Assembly: GCA_017303875.1 (NCBI GenBank) | Contig: JAFLBP010000046.1 | Span: 1-40,156 of the forward strand | Length of the DNA: 40,156 nt | Direction of reading: 5' to 3' | Source of the DNA: Chitinophagales bacterium | GTDB lineage: Bacteria > Bacteroidota > Bacteroidia > Chitinophagales > Saprospiraceae | Part shown: positions 9,062-18,107 of the stretch, piece by piece | Position numbering within the stretch: position 1 is the stretch's first letter | How the letters are laid out: each line of letters begins with the position of its first letter | The notes under the pieces: model-generated | Seen by the model: only the letters and a program-made list of their open reading frames with translations | What the model was told of the DNA's origin: nothing | Databases searched by the model: none | Program-made: the position numbers and the translations under genes

Positions 9062-12000
9062 TTATTGTACAAGCACTCGAACCTGCCCCTGGCGTTTACT
9101 ATCGGTACGATCTACGTAATAAATCGTGTAAATACCAGCAGACCAGTCCTGAGTGGATACATATTGTTGTGCGAGTGTTGAAGATAAGAGACGTACTTTA
9201 CCATTAACGTCACTTATACGGATGTCCCAGTTGTTGCCTTCCGGCAGGCTCAAATGGAACCCCCCTGTGGCGGGGTTGGGAGATACCCGTGCCAGCTCCT
9301 GTGCCGTTATCGTATGTACGCGCTGCTCCAGCGGCTGTTGAGCCTGTTGCTGCATTTGCTTGTCAGAAGCCTTAATGAACGTACGCGCTACGGCATTGTA
9401 ATGGCGGCACTGACTTGCGAGCGGCGACAAAGTTACGCTGTCAATCTGTGAAATACCCAGGAAACTTGCAAGCGCGGTACTGTAATCTGGTTCAGCATCG
9501 GCTTCAACGGCCAGTTCGTGGCTTGCCTCCCATGCAGACCAGGCAGTGGTAAACTGCTGATAGAGCGCCTGATTGCCAACAAAGCAATCTTTGTAGGTGA
9601 GGCCACCCCGCGACTGAATATCACCGGCAAAACCGCCATCGCCACCTTTACCCGGACAAGAGCTGTCGTATCCGGAAGCAACGAAATTCGTTGTCAGCGG
9701 TACCGCAATAGCATTCCAGTTGCAATTGTTGGCGTTCGGATTGCGGCGATACAGGCTGTACATATTCGGAGTAGGACCAACCGAATTGCCGCCGGGGCCA
9801 TAAACGTTCCAGAAATTATAGTTTGCCGAAATTTCAGAAGGAGTACGGGAAATGTAGCAAATATCGAAGATAAGCCCCAGCGTACCCGAACCCACGAGCG
9901 CTGCATTGGCGCGGAACTCATTGGGGCGCATGCCGTTGCTGTTCACACCCGCGTCAATGTCCAAAAGAATATCGGTGCCATGTACACCTGCGCCGACACA
10001 ATCCAGAATACGGGCACAATCCATACGAAGCAAGCCATAATCGGGTGAAGCCTGGGCGTAATTGTTGGCATAAATACCTTCCATTACTACTCCATAGAGT
10101 GTTTTCTCGATGGTAGCGCCGTTATTAAGTACAATGTTATTTTGTCCTTCAGAGGCATCAATGCCATTGTAGCCGCCCTCGTCGCCAGACAGTACACCGC
10201 CTTCCATGACAAACATTTTCACATCGCGGAGTTTGATCATTTCGTTGTAGGAATGACCGTTGCTCAGGCCAAGATACGAACCTTTAAGGCTGGAGTTGCG
10301 CATGGTTACTCCGGTACTGATTTTGTCAAAAAGGAAAGAACTCACCTGCCCTTCCACACCGTTGAGCATAACGTTTTTGCCGTTATAGACATATGCGCCA
10401 ACCGTGTTTTCAAAGTTACTTTCCGAGAAACGAATGTAGTTGTTGACATCATAAAGACGCAAGCTGTTTTTGAAATCCTTGAAATCGCAGCCCACAACAA
10501 ATACCTGCTGGCCACCTTGTGCCTGGAGGGCCATTTGCTGATCGCTAACCGGGTATCCTTTTGCTGCGTCCGGCTCAAAAGTGGCCTGTTGCAGCACCAC
10601 ACGGTTGAAGCCCTCAGCCTTGATGCTGGCGTCGCGTTCAAAAACCACACGGGTACTGAGCAGGTTAAGGCTGCCGCCTTTCTTGACCAATACGGCGTTG
10701 CGGTTGAGCTTGATATTCCGATAGGTTTTACCGCTGCCCGTGAAACTGAAACTTGCCGGAAGTTCGGTCAGGTGGCCGGGATTGAACTCAAAGTAACCGT
10801 CGCCTTTGAAGTTGAAATTGCCCAGAATCTGGAGCTTACCGCCCGGCTCTACCGTAATTTTGGGACAGCCCTCGGTGTTCATTGCGCCATTGGGCGCATC
10901 GCGCAGCGTGATCTCCGCGCCCGGCTCAATGATCAGCGTTGCACCGGATTGGACAACGAGACGTGATTTGGCAAATACTTTGAGTTGGCTGCCTGTTTTT
11001 AAGCGTACAATTGATCCGTCAGTGATGTACAGGCCGCCACTACGTTCTCCATTTTCATCACCAATGTAAAGTTTTGCTGTATTTTCAACGTTTATGATGG
11101 CGTTGCAGATGGTGTGTGCAATAAAGTCATCATATGTAGCATCTTGGTCTGTTGGAGTCGCATAGTGTATCTTGCCGCTATTGTTAACAGATAAGCGACC
11201 TGAGCCAGGAAGTATATCAAGACTGGGTACTTTGGCTGCTTGGTAGACAGCAACATTAAAGTACTTGTCCAGTTTTCCGTTTGGTATCACCTCCAGCGGC
11301 GATACTGGTGGTGCGGGTGAGTTAGTAACCAGTTCATCTATAAGCACTTCGGATATACGTGCATCAAGGTGAATATGTCCCTGATTGAATTCCGGCAGCA
11401 TGGTTTGAGGGGATGTCTCCGAGTTGGTTTCAGATAATGTGCAACGACTGACGCTTCCGCAGGTTTGTGGGTTATTAAATTCTGAAGGTTCGCTAGCATT
11501 TACACTACTAAAGGAAGGTATAAAAATATGTTGTTTTACCATTAGTCCTGGCCCCTGCAAGATATCAACATGGGGTTGAATTTGGCTTGGCAAGGTATTC
11601 AGGCCTATCAATCCTAAATTGGATGTCGCACCAGAAATTACATCGTAAGGCTTTGTATAGACCTTTGGGTACCAGAACGCAGAAAGTGGCGTTTGAGCAG
11701 GCTTCGTTAAAACCATTTCAAGGTTTGCAATTTCTGTTAGTTCATTATTTCCTGTTGCACGCATCTGCATATTAAAAGTAAGCTTCCCGCAAAGTATGAT
11801 TGGATTATTCCAATCAATACACTCTATTTTCTCTCCGGAGAGTTCGAAGAATAAGTTACCGGCCTCCATTGCATTTTCAAGGGGGGTATTCAGAGATCCG
11901 TTAGACAGAGCAACATGGCGCATGGATAATGGCCCAAGTGCATCCATTTCTGCCAGAAATTCATTTTTGCGTATATTTATAGGCTCGCCCTCCGTACCGC

Positions 12001-13441
12001 CATAAAGACTTTCTGCATCAAATCGATACATAAGCAATTGACTAGCGATAGGCTGATTAATAGCTCGCCAGCCAGCATCAAGTGCAGGAATGCTAATTCC
12101 TTCTCCGGCGAAATCGTTAAGATTGTCATTCAAGAATTTGATAAAACATTGCATACCAATCGGAATATTAGCCCCACGCAAAGGGGAATCGTAAGTGAAA
12201 AACAAACGGGTATCATGGTTTTGGCCGGTAGCGTTCATGTGCTTTAATGCGTAATTACAGACAACTCCGCCCATACTTACACCAATGACCACGTTTTGTT
12301 CGGTAGAGCCGCTTTCTGCTTTTTTCTCATTCACCAAGCGTATTACCTCCTCAATGAGAAAGGCATTGCGCTGTACATAGTCGCTTCCATCTTTAAAATT
12401 CACGTAGATCAAGTCGTATTCTTGCGGGAAAAGATTGTCGGTTAAATTTTCGCCCGAGGTAAGGACTTGGTTTAATAATCCGAACATTCTTTCAGGCGTA
12501 CTTTCGGTAACACCAGGTTCTTCAAAACCTTCAACGATGATAAGTGGACGGCGGAGTTTGGCGATTGGGCTGCAATCATGGGTGTTGTAAAAAAAGAATA
12601 CATCCGCTTCTCCCTTCTCTCCGAGATAAGGAGTAGATGCCGTAACATGAACTACTTCCTGCAAGTGTTGGGGCCAGCTCATACCACCTGATCGTTTTTG
12701 TGACAGGCTTTCTTCCTTGAGGAGTATTTTGGCATGTGCCATTTTTTCTCCAAAAGGATAAGTCATGCCAAATTTCAGTGTTTTTTCTCCGGCATCGGGA
12801 TACAAGATGGATACGGATTGCCCGGGAGTAATAGTGCGCCAGCCCTGCCCGTCGCCTGCATCAAATGCGTATTGTGGTACAAGCCCCTCAAGATTGCTGA
12901 AAAAAAGTTCCTGAGGAAACTCATAAACAACATGTTGTCCTTTCACCTCTGCCAATAAAGGGCTGGCAATATATGTGGTATCGCAATTGTAAGGAGATGA
13001 TGGCCGGTTTGGGATGTCAAATACCTGTTCGCCTGAATATTGCAGCAGTTGCTGCTCGAAGGCATCAGAACGGATAAAGCCGTATTGTATGGCCATCAAG
13101 GCTACCGGAATAGTATCGCCACCTTTGGGTTTCGATATTTTTTCGAGGTAGATAGAAGGTGCTGGCAGGGCGGAAGCAGGCGATACATTTCCCTGCCTGA
13201 ACTGACCGAATAGAATACCAAAGGTATTGATGTCGGCATAGTTGTTTTTGTCCAGGGTTCCTCTGAACAGGGCGGGTGAGGCAATGGGGATACTTTGATC
13301 GAGCAAGATACCACCGGGAATTAACGATTTGTCGAGGGGCGCATAGCGGTTGCGCAATTGTTGTGGAAGGGGTTGGTAGGTTTGCGCAAAGGCAAAGGAA
13401 AACCAGGACAGCAAGATTGCTGTCAATAACACTTTTTTCAT
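9062..13441 (-). CDS. giant T9SS-secreted protein with serine-hydrolase motif and beta-helix
   Basis: A 1459-residue predicted cell-surface or extracellular protein. A signal peptide (MKKVLLTAILLSWFSFAFAQ) is followed by a domain resembling alpha/beta hydrolases. That domain has the strand RRPLIIVEGFEEPG, a helix with NEKK, the nucleophile elbow IGVSMGGVV (Ser389) and FFTYDSPLRGANIP, which resembles esterase/lipase segments. From about residue 760 come many short strands with asymmetric turns (KLYIGDENGERSGGLYI, GATLIIEPGAEI, GGKLQILGNFNFKG) typical of a parallel beta-helix. The final 75 residues are a T9SS type A sorting domain (VSPNPATGGFHLSL ... SAGIYTIYYV). Catalytic His and Asp were not pinned down, so enzyme activity is inferred. 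It lies 40 bases after a DUF6252-like lipoprotein gene and is probably in its operon. Confidence 0.85.
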   Translation of the reverse strand: MKKVLLTAILLSWFSFAFAQTYQPLPQQLRNRYAPLDKSLIPGGILLDQSIPIASPALFRGTLDKNNYADINTFGILFGQFRQGNVSPASALPAPSIYLEKISKPKGGDTIPVALMAIQYGFIRSDAFEQQLLQYSGEQVFDIPNRPSSPYNCDTTYIASPLLAEVKGQHVVYEFPQELFFSNLEGLVPQYAFDAGDGQGWRTITPGQSVSILYPDAGEKTLKFGMTYPFGEKMAHAKILLKEESLSQKRSGGMSWPQHLQEVVHVTASTPYLGEKGEADVFFFYNTHDCSPIAKLRRPLIIVEGFEEPGVTESTPERMFGLLNQVLTSGENLTDNLFPQEYDLIYVNFKDGSDYVQRNAFLIEEVIRLVNEKKAESGSTEQNVVIGVSMGGVVCNYALKHMNATGQNHDTRLFFTYDSPLRGANIPIGMQCFIKFLNDNLNDFAGEGISIPALDAGWRAINQPIASQLLMYRFDAESLYGGTEGEPINIRKNEFLAEMDALGPLSMRHVALSNGSLNTPLENAMEAGNLFFELSGEKIECIDWNNPIILCGKLTFNMQMRATGNNELTEIANLEMVLTKPAQTPLSAFWYPKVYTKPYDVISGATSNLGLIGLNTLPSQIQPHVDILQGPGLMVKQHIFIPSFSSVNASEPSEFNNPQTCGSVSRCTLSETNSETSPQTMLPEFNQGHIHLDARISEVLIDELVTNSPAPPVSPLEVIPNGKLDKYFNVAVYQAAKVPSLDILPGSGRLSVNNSGKIHYATPTDQDATYDDFIAHTICNAIINVENTAKLYIGDENGERSGGLYITDGSIVRLKTGSQLKVFAKSRLVVQSGATLIIEPGAEITLRDAPNGAMNTEGCPKITVEPGGKLQILGNFNFKGDGYFEFNPGHLTELPASFSFTGSGKTYRNIKLNRNAVLVKKGGSLNLLSTRVVFERDASIKAEGFNRVVLQQATFEPDAAKGYPVSDQQMALQAQGGQQVFVVGCDFKDFKNSLRLYDVNNYIRFSESNFENTVGAYVYNGKNVMLNGVEGQVSSFLFDKISTGVTMRNSSLKGSYLGLSNGHSYNEMIKLRDVKMFVMEGGVLSGDEGGYNGIDASEGQNNIVLNNGATIEKTLYGVVMEGIYANNYAQASPDYGLLRMDCARILDCVGAGVHGTDILLDIDAGVNSNGMRPNEFRANAALVGSGTLGLIFDICYISRTPSEISANYNFWNVYGPGGNSVGPTPNMYSLYRRNPNANNCNWNAIAVPLTTNFVASGYDSSCPGKGGDGGFAGDIQSRGGLTYKDCFVGNQALYQQFTTAWSAWEASHELAVEADAEPDYSTALASFLGISQIDSVTLSPLASQCRHYNAVARTFIKASDKQMQQQAQQPLEQRVHTITAQELARVSPNPATGGFHLSLPEGNNWDIRISDVNGKVRLLSSTLAQQYVSTQDWSAGIYTIYYVDRTDSKRQGQVRVLVQ

Positions 13442-14235
13442 GATGAGGAAAAGTTTAGTTGATAGTTGAGAAACGAGGATGTTATTCTGATGAATACTTC
13501 AGATCAAAGCGACCTTCAGTAATTTCGATTTTGTTGTTTAGGTTGACAGAGTCTTTGTAAACGATAAATTCAAAAGTGCCGGAAATAATATTCGCAGCGC
13601 TATCTATTCGGGTGATGGTGACACAGTTGTCCGCGTTGGCATTGTAAATACTAGAGTATTGCTTGTTATCACTTGAATGATATAATAAATAGCACCCATC
13701 TGATATAGCACAGTATTTTCCAGTTTGGAAGAATGAGTCTCCAATATACATACTCATCCATTCGTCTAGTTTTTGATCAGGAGCAACTAATCTACAAGTT
13801 ATTGCTCCGCCGCCTGTTCCATTCTTTTCAGAAACATTGGCATCAATGGGCCTGAGAATACTCCAATATAGTTGTACCCTTGGCACCCATACCTTACCAT
13901 TCACTTTACAGCCGAAGGTGTTCAGTCCTTCCTGAGTGGCTGGTGGGAGTACATTATAATCAACAGTTGGCGGAGGAACATAAGGGGGCAGGTCATTTTC
14001 TTCTTTTTCGCATCCGCTCAGCGCGGTGAAGGCTAAGGCGAGCGGCAGCAGCAGCGTGAAACAAAGATTCAGGAAGCGCATGGTGGTTGGTGTTTTTTTG
14101 TAAAAAAAAGGTGTGGATGGCATGGTTTGAGGGAGTATTTCTTTTTTTTCGGGGTGCAATGCAAAGGTGTGGCGGTTTCAGGGGTGATTTTCAGCGATTT
14201 TTGCAAAAAAAAATATATTTTTTTATTGAATATGA
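13418..14235. repeat. tandem duplication, unit A
   Basis: This 818-base unit contains the first 24 bases of the 1459-aa gene, the spacer, the first DUF6252-like lipoprotein gene and its leader. It is repeated as unit B (14256-15067). The leader and signal-peptide part (14010-14235 against 14841-15067) is almost identical, including the A/T tracts; the mature coding regions have diverged strongly. Confidence 0.85.
13482..14081 (-). CDS. predicted surface lipoprotein, DUF6252-like, copy A
   Basis: A 199-residue lipoprotein of unknown function. I take the ATG at 14081 (MRFLNLCFTLLLPL) as start because it opens a textbook lipoprotein signal ending LSGC. Longer in-frame starts up to 14159 would add a charged, phenylalanine-rich tail incompatible with export. 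The mature end CEKEEND is acidic directly after the cysteine, as in the Bacteroidota lipoprotein export signal that sends lipoproteins to the cell surface. The conserved block GLNTFGCKVNGKVWVP is what I recognise as DUF6252. The C-terminal IISGTFEF...LNNKIEITEGRFDLKY is shared with copy B. It is one half of a tandem duplication and lies just upstream of the giant T9SS gene. Confidence 0.85.
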   Translation of the reverse strand: MRFLNLCFTLLLPLALAFTALSGCEKEENDLPPYVPPPTVDYNVLPPATQEGLNTFGCKVNGKVWVPRVQLYWSILRPIDANVSEKNGTGGGAITCRLVAPDQKLDEWMSMYIGDSFFQTGKYCAISDGCYLLYHSSDNKQYSSIYNANADNCVTITRIDSAANIISGTFEFIVYKDSVNLNNKIEITEGRFDLKYSSE

Positions 14236-14279
14236 AGAATTTCAGGGATTGCGGCTGCTGTCAAAAACACTTTTTTCAT
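14223..14279 (-). pseudogene. fossil of the 1459-aa gene's signal peptide at the duplication junction
   Basis: A minus-strand ATG at 14279 gives MKKVFLTAA and runs only 18 residues. Its first 24 bases differ by one base from the start of the 1459-aa gene (MKKVLLTA), and the bases before it also match. It is the tail of duplication unit B, cut where the unit joins unit A, and is not expected to encode a working protein. Confidence 0.8.
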
Positions 14280-15067
14280 GATGAGGAAAGAATTTAGAAT
14301 GTGAGTGTGGAAGAATTAATCAGCTTCATACTTCTGGTCGAAACGACCCTCGGTAATTTCGATTTTATTGTTGAGTTTGGTACTGTCAGGTACTAAGGTG
14401 CAGGCAAAAGTTCCTGATATAATATTGTTTGCGGTATCCAATTTAGTGATTGTGACACAATCATTCGAAGTATGAAAATAATCACTTGTGATTGTATTGT
14501 TAAAATTTTTTCTGTCGTACATAAAAGTAACATTGGCATTATCGAAGCAATAATCACCGGTGTTAAAATAAGTTGGCGTTACAGCAATTTGTATGTACTC
14601 GTGTGCGTCAATAGCCGGGTCTACCATGTAAGCAATTGTCCCAAATCCCCCGCTTCCCCCTCGTTCAAAAACCCATGCTTCAATATCCCGAATAATAATA
14701 CCAACAGGCAGCACTCTTGCCACCCATACCTTACCGTTCACTTTACAGCCAAAGGTGTTCAGTCCTTCCTGTGTTTCGGGGGGCAGTACGTTGTAATCAA
14801 TTTTTGGCGGATAGCCATACTTCGGGCCGTCGTCTTTTTGGCATCCGCTCAGCGCGGTGAAGGCTAAGGCGAGCGGCAGCAGCAGCATGAAACAAAGATT
14901 CAGGAAGCGCATGGTGCTTGGTGTTTTTTTGTAAAAAAAAGGTGTGGATGGCATGGTTTGAGGGGATATTTCTTTTTTTTTCGGGGTGCAATGCAAAGGT
15001 GTGGTGGTTTCAGGGGTGATTTTCAGTGACTTTTGCAAAAAAATATATTTTTTTTTGTTGAATATGA
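14256..15067. repeat. tandem duplication, unit B
   Basis: The partner of unit A: the signal-peptide fossil, spacer, second DUF6252-like gene and a leader nearly identical to that of copy A. The 20 bases 14236-14255 separate the units. Confidence 0.85.
14316..14912 (-). CDS. predicted surface lipoprotein, DUF6252-like, copy B
   Basis: A 198-residue paralogue of copy A with the same signal peptide (MRFLNLCFMLLLPL, lipobox LSGC). The mature N-terminus is CQKDDG; QKDD is the core of the surface lipoprotein export signal described in Capnocytophaga canimorsus (consensus QKDDE), so surface display is likely. The block GLNTFGCKVNGKVWVARV and the C-terminus IISGTF...LNNKIEITEGRFDQKY are conserved with copy A, while the central 90 residues differ widely. 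The start at 14912 is chosen over an upstream in-frame start at 15038 for the same reason as in copy A. It is probably the first gene of a run that continues through copy A into the giant T9SS gene. Confidence 0.85.
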   Translation of the reverse strand: MRFLNLCFMLLLPLALAFTALSGCQKDDGPKYGYPPKIDYNVLPPETQEGLNTFGCKVNGKVWVARVLPVGIIIRDIEAWVFERGGSGGFGTIAYMVDPAIDAHEYIQIAVTPTYFNTGDYCFDNANVTFMYDRKNFNNTITSDYFHTSNDCVTITKLDTANNIISGTFACTLVPDSTKLNNKIEITEGRFDQKYEAD

Positions 15068-15179
15068 CGACTTGTGGGGACGAGTTATTGCAGCTCGCAA
15101 GCGTGCAAGTGAAAGCAAGTATTTATAATTTTTTTTGCTGTTGGAATACAGTAAGGAAAAAGCGCTATAAATAAGCGCA
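15039..15179. other. A/T-rich leader region upstream of the lipoprotein genes
   Basis: The first part belongs to duplication unit B and has long A and T runs around 15038-15060 (TATATTTTTTTGC on the minus strand, a possible but degenerate promoter). I see no gene here. The DUF1015 gene, also minus, ends at 15180. Confidence 0.5.
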
Positions 15180-16301
15180 CTAACCCTCCACCCGCAAATC
15201 CTGCACCAATGCCCCACTTTTGAGTCTTGGCTCAAAATAAGTGCTTTTGGGTGGCAGGCTCTGGCCGCGATCGGCCATAAACATCATATCATCAAACAAA
15301 ACCGGGAAGAGCATAAACCCGATGCGGGTTTTGCTGCGTTTGACGGATTTGCGCAGGCCGTCGAGGCCCTTGCTGCCATCTACGTAGGCGATACGGCTGT
15401 CGGTGCGCGCATCCTGAATGCCGAGAATGTCGCGCAGCACTAATTCATTGAGCAGGTTGGCGTCTAATACCACGCCGCGTTGGGCTTGTTCACGGGCTAC
15501 CGTTTCCGGTTTCCAGCGCAGGGCAAACCATTCTTTGCGCAGGTAAATAACGATTTCGTGTTTTTGCGTGGGGCGGCGTGGGGTATCGAGTACTTCGAGG
15601 TCGGCAATTTTCGACAATTGCGCCCAGAAACGGCTGGTGCTGAGGGCGCCAAAAGCTTCCACTACCCGGTTATAATCCAGAATATCCAACTGGTCGGTTG
15701 GGAAAAACGCGCAGAAGAGGTGGTTGAAATCAAATTGCGGATATTCGTGCCGGCGTTCGTGCAGCAGCGCCATCGTGCTGGTGCGGTGGTGCCCGTCGGC
15801 GATATAGGTTTGGTCGACGTTGTTGTTAAAAAGTGCCTGAATGGCAGCAATTTCTTCGGGTTCCGTGATGGCCCAGATGCGGTGCGTTTGGTGCTCTTTG
15901 TGGAAGCGCGCCGTTCGGACGGGCTTATGGTGCTGGGTGTAAGAGATGAGGCGTTGGTGCAGGCTTTCAACCGGCCGGTGGGTGAGCAGCATGGGTTTGA
16001 GCACCGATTGCCATTCTAAAAAAAGCTGGATTTGCTGTTGCTCTTTTTCGCTGAGTGTTTTTTCGTGTTTGAGCACTTTACCGGCAAAAAACGCCTCTAC
16101 TTCGTTGAGCGCCACCAATCCGGTGTGTTTTTGTCGGTGAGATTCTATCTGATAAATATACAAGGCGTCGGCAGAATGACGTTCATAGAGCGCCGCTGCC
16201 AGATATTCCTGAAAAGCGTATTTGGCATTACCACAAAAGGCGTCGGCCGATTCGATTTGAGTGAATTGGGCCAATAAAGCCCGAAAAGGTTTTATATTCA
16301 T
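15180..16301 (-). CDS. DUF1015 family protein
   Basis: A cytoplasmic protein of unknown biochemical role. Family members carry the motif seen here, YIADGHHRTSTMALL. I place the start at the ATG at 16301 (MNIKPFRALL), giving 373 residues, and not at 16325, because a -7 box at 16323-16330 would put the transcription start between the two. The Lys-Pro-Phe-Arg-Ala opening is also the usual N-terminus. It is transcribed divergently from the adenylate cyclase. In many Bacteroidota DUF1015 genes sit near serine-pathway genes, but nothing of that kind is adjacent here. Family assignment is firm, function unknown. Confidence 0.9.
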   Translation of the reverse strand: MNIKPFRALLAQFTQIESADAFCGNAKYAFQEYLAAALYERHSADALYIYQIESHRQKHTGLVALNEVEAFFAGKVLKHEKTLSEKEQQQIQLFLEWQSVLKPMLLTHRPVESLHQRLISYTQHHKPVRTARFHKEHQTHRIWAITEPEEIAAIQALFNNNVDQTYIADGHHRTSTMALLHERRHEYPQFDFNHLFCAFFPTDQLDILDYNRVVEAFGALSTSRFWAQLSKIADLEVLDTPRRPTQKHEIVIYLRKEWFALRWKPETVAREQAQRGVVLDANLLNELVLRDILGIQDARTDSRIAYVDGSKGLDGLRKSVKRSKTRIGFMLFPVLFDDMMFMADRGQSLPPKSTYFEPRLKSGALVQDLRVEG

Positions 16302-16322
16302 GCTGTTGGTGGAAAAGGCGGT

Positions 16323-16330
16323 CAAAAGTA
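16323..16330 (-). promoter_or_regulatory. -7 box of the DUF1015 gene
   Basis: The minus strand reads TACTTTTG, matching TAnnTTTG. A start point near 16316 leaves about 15 bases before the ATG at 16301 and rules out the upstream start at 16325. Confidence 0.5.
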
Positions 16331-16393
16331 GGTGTTTTTCACTTGCTCATGTTGTAATTTTTCAGATATTGCGCCTTGTTTTGAATCCATCCT

Positions 16394-18019
16394 ATGAAAT
16401 ATTCATTGCTTTTTTTGCTCCTTTTCGGTCTGGGCTTCTTGTCGCAGGCAATTGCCCAAAGTACCACCGATCTGGAAAACAAATTGAAAAAAGCCGCCAA
16501 TAAAACCGAACAACTCAACCTCCGCGTGCAATTGGCCTACAAATATTTTGAGGCCAACAACGTCACAAAAGCCTATGACCACGCCAGCGCCGCCAGCCGT
16601 CTGGCCGTAGAAACAGGCGACCGCCGCAAAGAAGCTGAAGCAACCTACCTCAGCGGCGAAGCGGCTTTTCGCCGCAAAGACTACAAAGGCGCCGGGCGCC
16701 TCTTTGAACAGTCCTGGCAAGCCGCCCGCAATTATGGCCTGCGCGATGTGGCCCTCAACTCGGTGGAACGCCTGCAGGAAGCCGCCCAGCGCCAGAACGA
16801 TATTGGCCAGGCATACAAATGGAGCCAGCAACTCGTGGCTTATCTTAAAGACAACAGCCCTTCTTCTTCCCGCGGCGGTGGCGACGCCGTTCAGCGCCTC
16901 GAAAACAAACTGGCTACGGTAGAAGCCGAAAACCGCTCGCTGCTCAGCCAGCTCTCGCAAATCACCGGTATGACGCAGCAGCAAATCAGCGAAAAAGAAG
17001 CCGCCCTGCGCCAGCTCGAACAACAAACCCAGCAAACCCTCAGCCAGAAAAACGCCGAACTCAACAAAAGTCAGCTGGAAAAAACCCAGATGGACTCCTC
17101 CCGCCGCGTCCTCTCACAGCAGGTTGAAACCCTGAGTAAAGAACAAATGGCCGAAGCGCTTGTGCGCGCCCAGCTCGAACAGGAGATAGAAACCAAAAAA
17201 GCAACACTTGCCGAAGCCGAATTGCAACAACGCCGCAGCGATAACCAAAGGAATGTAGCGGCCCTGCTCGGCGCTTTCGTGTTGGTGCTGGCCACACTTT
17301 TTTATTTCCGCTTCCGCGCCAAAAAGCGCACTGCCGCCGAGTTGATCGCCAAAAATGCCGCCATAGAAGAAGAGCGCAAACGCAGCGACAACCTGCTGCT
17401 TAATATCCTGCCGCCCGCTATCGCACAGGAGCTGAAAACCCGAAATAAAGTTGCAGCGCGTAAATATGAACACGCCACGGTGATGTTTATCGATTTTATC
17501 GGTTTTACAACCGTCGCAGAGCGCTTCAGCCCCGAAACCCTCGTGGAAGAACTGGATTTTTGCTTCTCCAATTTCGACCGCATCGTCAGCCATTACCGCC
17601 TGGAAAAAATAAAAACCATCGGCGACGCCTACTTGGTGGCCAGCGGTTTGTCCGACAACAACCCCGCACCATCCGACATGATCAAAGCGGCACTGGAAAT
17701 TCAGGATTTCCTGCTCCACGTAAAAGCAGAACGGATGGACAGCGGCCTGCCTTTCTTTGAGGCCCGCATCGGTATCCATCACGGCCCGGTGGTGGCCGGG
17801 GTGGTAGGCGCCAATAAATTTGCCTACGATATTTGGGGCGACACCGTGAATATTGCTGCGCGCATGGAACAGAGCAGCGAACCGAACCGCGTCAACGTCA
17901 GCGAAGATGTGTACGAACAAACGCGCTACGAATTTGAATGGCAATCGCGCGGAAAAATTGCAGCCAAAAACAAGGGCATGATGGATATGTATTACGTGCT
18001 GGGGTTAAAGCAATTTTAA
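16394..18019 (+). CDS. membrane-anchored class III adenylate cyclase with periplasmic TPR/coiled-coil sensor
   Basis: Predicted to make cyclic nucleotide in the cytoplasm in response to a periplasmic input. Residues 1-21 are a signal sequence. Residues about 25-155 are TPR-like helices (LAYKYFEANN, ATYLSGEAAFRRKDYKGA). Residues about 165-280 are a Gln/Glu-rich coiled coil, 287-306 a single membrane span and 335-541 a class III cyclase domain. The metal-binding aspartates are Asp367 (FIDFIGFT) and Asp411 (KTIGDAY). Lys407 and Asp479 (YDIWGDTVNIAARM) are the adenine-specifying pair, and Asn486 and Arg490 are the transition-state residues, so all catalytic positions are present and ATP is the likely substrate. 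It ends 88 bases before pyrH. Confidence 0.92.
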   Translation: MKYSLLFLLLFGLGFLSQAIAQSTTDLENKLKKAANKTEQLNLRVQLAYKYFEANNVTKAYDHASAASRLAVETGDRRKEAEATYLSGEAAFRRKDYKGAGRLFEQSWQAARNYGLRDVALNSVERLQEAAQRQNDIGQAYKWSQQLVAYLKDNSPSSSRGGGDAVQRLENKLATVEAENRSLLSQLSQITGMTQQQISEKEAALRQLEQQTQQTLSQKNAELNKSQLEKTQMDSSRRVLSQQVETLSKEQMAEALVRAQLEQEIETKKATLAEAELQQRRSDNQRNVAALLGAFVLVLATLFYFRFRAKKRTAAELIAKNAAIEEERKRSDNLLLNILPPAIAQELKTRNKVAARKYEHATVMFIDFIGFTTVAERFSPETLVEELDFCFSNFDRIVSHYRLEKIKTIGDAYLVASGLSDNNPAPSDMIKAALEIQDFLLHVKAERMDSGLPFFEARIGIHHGPVVAGVVGANKFAYDIWGDTVNIAARMEQSSEPNRVNVSEDVYEQTRYEFEWQSRGKIAAKNKGMMDMYYVLGLKQF

Positions 18020-18107
18020 GGCCGGGTAAAAAAATTATTTTTCCGACCTTTGCCGGTGCTTGTACTCCTGATTTTTTTCCCTACATAATAAATACAAAGC
18101 GCCCAAC

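Noticed and set aside
10142..10966. 274-codon frame antisense to the 1459-aa gene
   Set aside because: A shadow of the beta-helix coding strand, with no promoter or recognisable motif.
17114..17944. 276-codon frame antisense to the adenylate cyclase
   Set aside because: Opposite a fully intact catalytic domain; composition is that of a complementary strand.
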